Below, piece by piece: positions 1 through 6,870 of a DNA stretch of 6,870 nucleotides (within the stretch, counting starts at the first letter, position 1; every line of letters begins with the position of its first letter). The notes below the pieces were generated by a model. It made no database searches, was not told the origin of the DNA, and saw only the letters and a program-made list of their open reading frames with translations. This DNA comes from Actinomycetes bacterium. GTDB lineage: Bacteria > Actinomycetota > Actinomycetes > JAJYSQ01. Both the position numbers and the translations under genes were made by a program. The stretch covers positions 1 through 6,870 of the forward strand of contig JAJYSQ010000085.1 of assembly GCA_021793495.1 (NCBI GenBank), written 5' to 3'.

Positions 1-935
1 TCAAGAAGGTCACCCTCGAGCTGCTCACCGTGGCCCGCCGCCTCGGCACCCCGGCGGCCGTGCTGGTAGGTACCGGGAGCGACGGAGCCGATGACGGCGA
101 GCTCCGGGCCCGCCTGGCCGAGTACGGCGCGGCACGGATCTACCTCGCGACGGACCCCGACCTGACCGGCTACCTGGTCGCGCCCACCGTCGAGCTGCTC
201 GCGTCGTTGGTCACCCGCGGTCCGGCCGGGGCGGTGCTGCTCGCGTCCTCCGCCGACGGCAGGGAGGTCGCCGCCCGGCTGGCGCTGCGTATCGGTGCCG
301 GGGTGATCACCGACGCGGTCGACCTCACGGTCACCGACGGCCGGGTGATCGCCACCCAGTCGGTGTTCGGCGGCTCGACCGTCGTGCACTCCTCGGTCGG
401 CCACGGGATCCCGATCATCACCCTGCGTCCCAACGCCGGTGCCCCCGAGCCGGCCCCGACCTCGGCCGAGCTCGTCGACGTGGCGGTCGAGGTGTCCGCC
501 GGAGCGCGAGCAGCCCGTGTCCTGGACCGCGTGGTCGAGCCACGAGGCGCGCGTCCCGAGCTCACCGAGGCGTCGGTCGTGGTCTCCGGTGGTCGCGGGG
601 TCGGCTCGGCGGAGAACTTCCCGGTGATCGAAGCGCTGGCCGATGCCCTCGGTGGCGCGGTCGGTGCCTCCCGGGCCGCGACCGACGCCGGGTGGTACCC
701 GCACCAGTTCCAGGTCGGGCAGACCGGCAAGACGGTGTCTCCACAGCTGTACGTCGCCTGCGGCATCTCTGGGGCGATCCAGCACCGGGCCGGGATGCAG
801 ACGTCCAAGACGATCGTGGCGATCAACAAGGACCCCGAGGCCCCGATCTTCGAGCTCGCCGACTTCGGGATCGTCGGCGACCTGCACCAGGTGGTCCCGG
901 CGTTGACCGCTGAGGTCCTCACCCGCAAGCGCTGA
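1..935 (+). CDS. etfA: Electron transfer flavoprotein alpha subunit (EtfA/FixB), 5' end cut off by window edge
   Basis: EtfA pairs with EtfB as a cytoplasmic FAD/AMP heterodimer that takes electrons from acyl-CoA and other flavin dehydrogenases and passes them to ETF-quinone oxidoreductase or a similar acceptor. The frame is open from base 3 (reading [15 protein letters not shown]), so the true start lies upstream. The GTG at 30 is an internal Val codon, not a start. About 310 residues are visible against a usual 315-325, so only some 10-15 are missing. The N-terminal half is the ETF alpha/beta Rossmann-like domain. The C-terminal half is the FAD domain: SGGRGVGS at bases 585-608, [11 protein letters not shown] from base 663, the TVSPQLY segment, and the family signature [13 protein letters not shown] followed by [13 protein letters not shown]. 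The end [13 protein letters not shown] is also typical. No key residue appears missing. etfB would be expected just upstream, which is inference because it is outside the window. Family assignment is very secure. Confidence 0.96.
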   Translation, partial: KKVTLELLTVARRLGTPAAVLVGTGSDGADDGELRARLAEYGAARIYLATDPDLTGYLVAPTVELLASLVTRGPAGAVLLASSADGREVAARLALRIGAGVITDAVDLTVTDGRVIATQSVFGGSTVVHSSVGHGIPIITLRPNAGAPEPAPTSAELVDVAVEVSAGARAARVLDRVVEPRGARPELTEASVVVSGGRGVGSAENFPVIEALADALGGAVGASRAATDAGWYPHQFQVGQTGKTVSPQLYVACGISGAIQHRAGMQTSKTIVAINKDPEAPIFELADFGIVGDLHQVVPALTAEVLTRKR

Positions 936-957
936 GCCGAGCCCCGGCCCGTTCGGG

Positions 958-963
958 TACGAT
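958..963 (+). promoter_or_regulatory. Candidate -10 box (TACGAT) of a leaderless promoter for the cysteine desulfurase gene
   Basis: The hexamer TACGAT fits the actinobacterial TANNNT -10 pattern and ends 7 bases before the ATG at 971. Transcription would then start at about 970-971, on or next to the start codon. No Shine-Dalgarno sequence is visible in the 35-base gap after etfA, which agrees with a leaderless mRNA. No convincing -35 hexamer is seen, which is common in this group. The reading is inference from spacing and sequence; no transcript data support it. Confidence 0.5.
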
Positions 964-970
964 CTCGGCG

Positions 971-2167
971 ATGGCCTACCTGGACCACGCTGCCACCACG
1001 CCGATCCTGGCGGAGGCGCGCGAGGCGATGAACGCCGCGATGGGCGTGTGCGGCAACGCCTCGTCGTTGCACAGCGCGGGGCGCCGGGCCCGCCGGGTGG
1101 CCGAGGAGTCCCGCGAGTCGGTGGCCGCGGCCCTGGGCGCCCGGCCCGGCGAGGTGGTCTTCACCGCCGGTGGAACCGAGGCGGACAACCTCGGGGTCAA
1201 GGGGCTGTACTGGTCCCGGCACGCGGCCGACCCCCGGCGGCGGGTGATCCTGGCCAGCCCGGTGGAACACCACGCGGTGCTGGACCCGGTCTGCTGGCTG
1301 CGCGACCACCAGGGTGCCGTGGTCCGGTGGCTGGGGGTCGACTCGCACGGGCGGATCGATCCCGACCAGGTCGACCGGCTGCTCGCTGAGGATGCCGGCA
1401 GGGTCGCTCTGGTCACCGTGATGTGGGCGAACAACGAAGTGGGCACCGTCCAGCCGGTCGAGGTGGTGGTGGCCGTCGCCCATCGGTACGGGGTGCCGGT
1501 GCACGTGGACGCGGTCGCCGCCCTCGGCCAGCTGTCGGTGGATGCCACCATCAGCGGAGCGGACACGCTGGCCGTGTCGGCGCACAAGATCGGCGGGCCG
1601 ATCGGTGTCGGCGCGCTGGTCGTCCGCTCCGACGCCGAGCTCACCCCGGTGCTGCACGGGGGTGGCCAGGAAGCCGGCATCCGCTCGGGCACCCTGGACG
1701 TTCCGGGGATCGCCGGTTTCGCCGTCGCCGCGCAGCTTGCCCACGACCGTCGGGACCGGCTGGCCGAACGGTTGGCCGGCCTGCGCGACAGTCTGGTGGA
1801 CGGGGTCCGTGGGGTGGACCCGAGCTCGCTGCTCAACGGTGATCCGGGCCCAGGGCCGGCGTCCCGGCTACCCGGCAACGCGCACCTGACCTTCCCCGGC
1901 GCCGGTGGTGACTCGCTGCTGATGCTGCTGGATGCCGCCGGGGTCGAGTGCTCGACCGGGTCGGCCTGTTCGGCCGGGGTCCCCCAGGCGAGCCACGTGC
2001 TGCTGGCGATGGGGGTCGACGAGCAGGCGGCGTTGTGCTCGGTGCGCTTCAGCCTCGGGCACAGCTCCACGGCGACCGACGTGCAGGAGCTGGTCACGGC
2101 GTTGCCGGCGGCGCTGGATCGGGCCCGGCGCGCTGGGGTCTCGTCCGCCCGGCTGGTGCGCCGGTGA
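971..2167 (+). CDS. iscS: PLP-dependent cysteine desulfurase (IscS/NifS family)
   Basis: This cytoplasmic enzyme removes sulfur from L-cysteine, giving alanine and an enzyme persulfide that feeds Fe-S cluster assembly and tRNA thiolation. The 398-residue length is normal. The start [11 protein letters not shown] is the classic N-terminus of the family and fixes the ATG at 971. Visible landmarks, whose numbering happens to match E. coli IscS closely, are the phosphate-binding GGTE (67-70), the catalytic His in VEHHAVL (H100), NNEVG (154-158), HVD with the pyridinium-contacting D180, the Schiff-base lysine in SAHKIGG (K206), the [12 protein letters not shown] segment (230-241), and the persulfide cysteine in STGSACSAG (C333). 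One departure stands out: the Gln that normally follows D180 by three residues is Ala (A183). It overlaps mnmA by four bases (GTGA), so translational coupling and a sulfur-donor role for MnmA are likely. Whether it also serves Fe-S assembly cannot be told from here; no suf or iscU gene lies in the window. Confidence 0.95.
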   Translation: MAYLDHAATTPILAEAREAMNAAMGVCGNASSLHSAGRRARRVAEESRESVAAALGARPGEVVFTAGGTEADNLGVKGLYWSRHAADPRRRVILASPVEHHAVLDPVCWLRDHQGAVVRWLGVDSHGRIDPDQVDRLLAEDAGRVALVTVMWANNEVGTVQPVEVVVAVAHRYGVPVHVDAVAALGQLSVDATISGADTLAVSAHKIGGPIGVGALVVRSDAELTPVLHGGGQEAGIRSGTLDVPGIAGFAVAAQLAHDRRDRLAERLAGLRDSLVDGVRGVDPSSLLNGDPGPGPASRLPGNAHLTFPGAGGDSLLMLLDAAGVECSTGSACSAGVPQASHVLLAMGVDEQAALCSVRFSLGHSSTATDVQELVTALPAALDRARRAGVSSARLVRR

Positions 2168-3273
2168 AGGTGCTCGCCGCTCTGTCGGGCGGGGTGGACT
2201 CGGCGGTGGCGGCCGCCCGGGCCCGAGACGCCGGCCACGAGGTCACCGGGGTCCACCTGGCGCTCGCCGGACCTGCCACCTCCGGAGCTGGTCCACGCGG
2301 TACCGCTCGTGCCCGCGGATGCTGTTCGCCGGCCGATGCGCGCGATGCTCGGCGGGTGGCCGACGTGCTGGACATCCCCTTCTACGTGTGGGACTTCGCC
2401 GAACGCTTTCGTGAGGACGTCGTCGAGGACTTCCTCGCTGAGTACGCCGCGGGGCGCACCCCCAACCCGTGCCTGCGGTGCAACGAGCGGATCAAGTTCG
2501 CCGCCGTCGCCGACCGGGCATCGGCGCTCGGCTTCGATGCGGTATGCACCGGGCACTACGCCCGGTTGGTCACCTCGGCGGACGGTGTCGCGTTGCACCG
2601 CGCGGTGGACCCGGCCAAGGATCAGTCGTACGTGCTGGGCGTGCTGACCGGCGAGCAGCTGACCCGCTGCCTGTTCCCGCTCGGTGAGTCCCGCAAGCTC
2701 GAGGTGCGCGCCGAGGCCCGGGAGCGGGGACTGCTGGTCGCCGGGAAGCCGGACAGCCATGATGTGTGCTTCATCCCGGACGGGGACACCGACGGGTGGC
2801 TCCGGGCCCGGCTCGGCACCGCGCCGGGCCCGGTGGTCGACCGAGGGGGCCGGGTGCTCGGCACCCACCAGGGTGCCTACGCCTTCACCGTGGGCCAGCG
2901 CCGTGGCTTGCGGCTCGGCGTCCCCGACCCGGACGGGGGTCCCCGGTATGTCCTGCAGGTCTCCCCGGCGACCGCGACGGTCACGGTCGGGTCCGCCGGG
3001 GATCTGGAGGTGGTCGCTCTGGATGCTGATCACCTCCGGTGGGCCGGGCCGGCGCCGGCCGGGCCGGTCGAGTGCCTGGCCCAGGTGCGCGCTCATGGTG
3101 AGGCGGTGGCCGCCCGGGCGGAGCCGGTGGCCGGCGGACCGACGTACCCCGGCCGGTTGCGGGTGGTGCTGCACCGGGCGCTGCGCGGTGTCGCCCCCGG
3201 TCAGGCGGTCGTGCTGTACGACGCCGATCGCGTGGTCGGCTCGGCAACCATCGTGAGCACCGCCGGCCAGTAG
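2164..3273 (+). CDS. mnmA: tRNA-specific 2-thiouridylase MnmA (TrmU)
   Basis: MnmA adenylates U34 of tRNA-Lys, -Glu and -Gln and swaps its C2 oxygen for sulfur from a cysteine desulfurase, giving the s2U34 that steadies codon reading. From the GTG at 2164 the product is 369 residues, almost the E. coli length. The PP-loop SGGVDS (8-13) binds ATP and sits right after the KVLAAL strand, which fixes this start although the frame stays open farther upstream. Catalytic cysteines are C103 in the NPCLRCN motif and C202 in SHDVCFI. TGHYAR (129-134), KDQSYVL (152-158) and TVGQRRGL (243-250) are further family marks, and the C-terminal beta-barrel domain is complete. The extra C53-C54 pair lies in a loop after strand 2, in a GCC context I recall from actinobacterial homologues. 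The start codon overlaps the desulfurase stop (GTGA) and no clear ribosome binding site is seen, so expression probably depends on coupled translation. Confidence 0.96.
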   Translation: MKVLAALSGGVDSAVAAARARDAGHEVTGVHLALAGPATSGAGPRGTARARGCCSPADARDARRVADVLDIPFYVWDFAERFREDVVEDFLAEYAAGRTPNPCLRCNERIKFAAVADRASALGFDAVCTGHYARLVTSADGVALHRAVDPAKDQSYVLGVLTGEQLTRCLFPLGESRKLEVRAEARERGLLVAGKPDSHDVCFIPDGDTDGWLRARLGTAPGPVVDRGGRVLGTHQGAYAFTVGQRRGLRLGVPDPDGGPRYVLQVSPATATVTVGSAGDLEVVALDADHLRWAGPAPAGPVECLAQVRAHGEAVAARAEPVAGGPTYPGRLRVVLHRALRGVAPGQAVVLYDADRVVGSATIVSTAGQ

Positions 3274-3276
3274 GCT
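3271..3276 (+). promoter_or_regulatory. Candidate -10 box (TAGGCT) of a leaderless promoter for the MetE-C-like gene
   Basis: TAGGCT fits TANNNT and its first three bases are the mnmA stop codon. Exactly 7 bases separate it from the GTG at 3284, the same distance as for the box in front of the desulfurase gene. A transcript would begin at or one base before the GTG. The 10-base gap holds no Shine-Dalgarno motif. No clear -35 is seen. The call is inferred from sequence and spacing only. Confidence 0.45.
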
Positions 3277-3283
3277 CACCGGC

Positions 3284-4381
3284 GTGGTCGACATCCCTGC
3301 TGGTACCCGTTGGCCAGCAGGAGCGAGCACCGGGGTCGGATCGTGGCCCGGGGTGGATCTGCAGGCCGCGGCCCGTGCGGTGGTCGAGGACTGCCCGGAC
3401 CTGCCGTACCTGCCGGAGCTGCCCGCCCGGGGCCCGGGGGGTGACCTGCTCGGTCGTGGCGCGAGCCTGCTCGTCGGGATGCCCGTCGAGCTGGTCGCCG
3501 GACGCTGGCGGATGTCCCGGCGTCCCGGTGTCGACCTGCGGCGGGGACAGGACCTGCTGATCCGCGACCTCGATGCCTGGGGCGAGGCCGCCGACGGGTT
3601 CCAGGGGAGGGTGAAGATTTCTGCGGCCGGTCCCTGGACCCTGGCCGCCGGCCTGGAGCTGGCGACCGGGCACCCGGTTCTGGCCGACTCGGGGGCCACG
3701 GCGGACCTGATCGCCTCGGTAGCGGAGGGGGTGGCTGCTCTGGTGACCGAGGTGCGCCGCCGGGTGCCCGGGGCACGGGTGCTGCTGGTGCTCGACGAGC
3801 CCTCGGCCCCGGCGGTGCTCACCGGATCGGTTCCCACCGCCAGCGGGCTCGGTCGGGTGGGCGCGGTCGACCCGACCCGGCTGCAAGCCGGGCTGCACCG
3901 CGTGCTGTCGGCCGCGACGGGTCCCGCCGGCCCCGAGGCCACGACGATCGGCACCACCCTGGGCGGGGTGCACTGCTGCGCAGCCGACCCGCCGGTCGAG
4001 GTGTTCGTGGCCGCCGGCGCCCAGGTGCTCAGCCTGGACATCGCCACGCTGTTCCCGTCGGGGGCGTCCGGACCCCGGTGCGAGCAGGCCATCGGTGAGG
4101 CGATCGAGGCCGACGTGGGCCTGCTCGCCGGATTGGTGCCCACCCTCGCCCCGGGCATCCCCGCACCCCCCGAGCAGCTGGCCGAGCCGCTGCGTCGACT
4201 GTGGGGCCGGCTGGGTCTGCCGCAGAGCCGGCTGGCGACCCAGGTCGCGGTGACCCCGAGCTGCGGGCTGGCCGCCGCAACCCCGGACTGGGCGAGGGCC
4301 GCCGGACGGCTGGCCGGGCGGGTGGGCCAGCTGCTCGCCCGGCCCGGTGGGTTCGACGACCTCCCGGGCCGTAGGAGCTGA
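3284..4381 (+). CDS. Stand-alone MetE C-terminal-domain-like protein (UROD/MetE-like superfamily), often annotated 'methionine synthase'
   Basis: The 365-residue product aligns in style with the C-terminal barrel of cobalamin-independent methionine synthase, the half that binds zinc and homocysteine. It lacks the N-terminal barrel; full MetE is about 750 residues. Landmarks are TGVGSWPG near the start (16-23), LPELPARGPG (43-52), AAGPWTLA (114-121), VLDEPSAP (169-176), GGVHCCA (227-233) and TPSCGLAAAT (324-333). By analogy with E. coli MetE (H641, C643, C726), H230, C232 and C327 are likely zinc ligands. The fourth MetE ligand, a Glu, is not obvious; D252 in LSLD lies in about the right place. 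The GTG at 3284 is chosen because it sits close before the conserved TGVGSWPG and has a well-placed -10 box. The gene lies 10 bases after mnmA and 12 before ligA. Related proteins occur near ligA in other actinobacteria (Rv3015c in M. tuberculosis, from memory). Its substrate is unknown; methionine synthesis is not shown. Confidence 0.8.
   Translation: MVDIPAGTRWPAGASTGVGSWPGVDLQAAARAVVEDCPDLPYLPELPARGPGGDLLGRGASLLVGMPVELVAGRWRMSRRPGVDLRRGQDLLIRDLDAWGEAADGFQGRVKISAAGPWTLAAGLELATGHPVLADSGATADLIASVAEGVAALVTEVRRRVPGARVLLVLDEPSAPAVLTGSVPTASGLGRVGAVDPTRLQAGLHRVLSAATGPAGPEATTIGTTLGGVHCCAADPPVEVFVAAGAQVLSLDIATLFPSGASGPRCEQAIGEAIEADVGLLAGLVPTLAPGIPAPPEQLAEPLRRLWGRLGLPQSRLATQVAVTPSCGLAAATPDWARAAGRLAGRVGQLLARPGGFDDLPGRRS
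4373..4377 (+). promoter_or_regulatory. Possible Shine-Dalgarno (AGGAG) for ligA
   Basis: AGGAG lies in the last codons of the MetE-C-like gene, 16 bases ahead of the ligA GTG at 4394. That spacing is long for a ribosome binding site, so its use is uncertain. An in-frame stop at 4379-4381, which is the stop of the preceding gene, rules out any earlier ligA start. The only other nearby in-frame start is a GTG at 4406, even farther away. Confidence 0.35.
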
Positions 4382-6508
<2,127 letters not shown>

Positions 6509-6524
6509 ACCGGTGGCTCCAGGC

Positions 6525-6543
6525 GTCCGGCACCCGGCTGGAC
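6525..6543 (+). terminator. Hairpin just after ligA, possible terminator without a U-tract
   Basis: GTCCGGC (6525-6531) can pair with GCTGGAC (6537-6543), giving a 7-bp stem with one G-U pair and a 5-base loop, 16 bases after the ligA stop codon. No run of T follows. Actinobacterial terminators often lack one, but in such GC-rich DNA a stem of this size can also arise by chance. The right arm overlaps an alternative 8-bp pairing, 6533-6540 with 6574-6581, across a 33-base loop. Position between ligA and a fresh promoter supports a terminator; the sequence alone does not prove it. Confidence 0.35.
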
Positions 6544-6585
6544 CATCACCCGACCCGGGCTGCAGGCCGTGGGCAGCCGGGCTCC

Positions 6586-6591
6586 TAGACT
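6586..6591 (+). promoter_or_regulatory. Candidate -10 box (TAGACT) of the gatC promoter
   Basis: TAGACT is a strong TANNNT-type hexamer and is the most promoter-like stretch in the 153-base gap between ligA and gatC. It predicts a transcript start near 6598 and a leader of about 64 bases before the ATG. A weak TGCAGG at 6561-6566, 19 bases upstream, is the only -35 candidate. The gap, the hairpin after ligA and this box together suggest that gatC starts a new transcription unit (gatC followed by gatA and gatB in most actinobacteria, not visible here). Confidence 0.5.
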
Positions 6592-6649
6592 GGGCCGAGT
6601 TCGCCGCCCGGGTCGCCGAGGCCGGCGTGCCTGGTCCCACCCATCGTCC

Positions 6650-6655
6650 GGAAGG
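6650..6655 (+). promoter_or_regulatory. Ribosome binding site of gatC (GGAAGG)
   Basis: GGAAGG lies 6 bases before the ATG at 6662, a good Shine-Dalgarno match and distance. It decides the start: the frame is open upstream to a GTG-type start at 6569, but the family N-terminus (PAITQAEVAHLARLARL) begins here. It is the only clearly canonical ribosome binding site in the window. Confidence 0.75.
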
Positions 6656-6661
6656 CGCAGC

Positions 6662-6856
6662 ATGCCCGCGATCACCCAGGCCGAGGTCGCCCACCTGGCG
6701 CGCCTGGCCCGGCTGGATCTCCAGCCGGAGGAGCTGACCCGGTTCGCCGGTGAGCTCGAGATCATCCTCACGTCCGTGGCGAGGGTGGCGGAGGTAGCCG
6801 TCGACGGGATCCCGCCCACGTCGCACCCGCTGCCGTTGACCAACGTGGTGCGCTGA
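6662..6856 (+). CDS. gatC: Glutamyl/aspartyl-tRNA amidotransferase subunit C (GatC), reading frame stops early
   Basis: GatC is the small subunit that wraps around GatA and GatB in the complex converting Glu-tRNA(Gln) and/or Asp-tRNA(Asn) to the amidated forms. The 64 residues carry the family's N-terminal features: TQAEVAHLARLARLDL (5-20), helix EELTRFAGELEIIL (23-36), then the VARVAEV helix and the linker PPTSHPLPLTNVVR (51-64), which normally reads on into an R-x-D segment. Typical GatC has about 95-100 residues, so the last 30-35, including the usual GRFRVPQILG-like end, are missing. The TGA at 6854-6856 ends the frame and only 14 bases follow, with a less GC-rich tail (CGAATTGC). This may be a frameshift, a sequencing error at a contig end, or a real truncation. 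The N-terminal identity is secure; the stop position is doubtful. Confidence 0.82.
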   Translation: MPAITQAEVAHLARLARLDLQPEELTRFAGELEIILTSVARVAEVAVDGIPPTSHPLPLTNVVR

Positions 6857-6870
6857 CCCGTGCGAATTGC

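Noticed and set aside
30..935. etfA starting at the GTG at 30
   Set aside because: The frame is open from base 3 and the residues before it (KKVTLELLT) match the family, so the gene simply begins outside the window.
947..957. CCCGTTCGGG inverted repeat between etfA and the desulfurase gene
   Set aside because: The stem is only 4 bp with a 2-base loop, too small to call a terminator or operator in this composition.
1948..2163. 72-codon N-terminal extension of MnmA within the desulfurase gene
   Set aside because: The extension overlaps the desulfurase coding end in another frame, is Gly/Arg-rich, and precedes the PP-loop strand that normally starts MnmA.
3421..3442. Run of G and C (GGGGCCCGGGGGG-like) in the MetE-C-like gene, possible quadruplex or recombination signal
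   Set aside because: It sits in coding sequence, encodes the family segment ARGPGG, and does not form four clean G-tracts.
976..4158. Very long minus-strand open frame (1060 codons), plus others at 2981-5260, 170-1744, 5140-6444
   Set aside because: They lie opposite well-identified genes and have low-complexity, Arg/Pro/Ser/Ala-rich translations with no recognisable domain. Long antisense frames are expected where third codon positions are mostly G or C.

Overview
This is a GC-rich stretch (roughly 70% by eye) carrying only plus-strand genes, with GTG starts, short gaps and the gene order cysteine desulfurase - mnmA - MetE-C-like protein - ligA - gatC, preceded by the end of etfA. That order and the protein sequences point to an actinobacterium (Actinomycetota): the proteins resemble the Mycobacterium tuberculosis homologues I can recall (IscS Rv3025c, TrmU/MnmA Rv3024c, LigA Rv3014c, GatC Rv3012c). 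I cannot name a genus from sequence alone.

Layout. Positions 1-935 hold etfA, lacking only its first ~10-15 codons beyond the left edge. Positions 971-2167 hold a cysteine desulfurase with a possible leaderless promoter directly in front. It overlaps by one GTGA the tRNA 2-thiouridylase gene mnmA (2164-3273). Ten bases later comes a stand-alone protein related to the C-terminal (zinc/methyl transfer) domain of cobalamin-independent methionine synthase (3284-4381), again with a leaderless-type -10 box that reuses the mnmA stop codon. The NAD+-dependent DNA ligase gene ligA follows (4394-6508). A 153-base gap (6509-6661) holds a hairpin candidate and a probable promoter, and then comes gatC (6662-6856), whose reading frame stops about 30-35 residues early, 14 bases before the window ends.

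How the genes work together. The desulfurase and MnmA form a natural pair: sulfur taken from cysteine as an enzyme-bound persulfide is passed to MnmA, which thiolates U34 of the tRNAs for Lys, Glu and Gln. GatC belongs to the GatCAB amidotransferase, which makes Gln-tRNA(Gln) and/or Asn-tRNA(Asn), so both flanks touch tRNA maturation. LigA seals nicks in DNA, and EtfA carries electrons from flavin dehydrogenases. The MetE-C-like protein has no established job.

Overall this is a housekeeping region. I see no mobile element, CRISPR array, RNA gene or new multi-gene system. The points that merit a second look are a substituted PLP-contact residue in the desulfurase, two promoter/start arrangements with identical geometry, the orphan MetE-C-like gene, and the shortened gatC.
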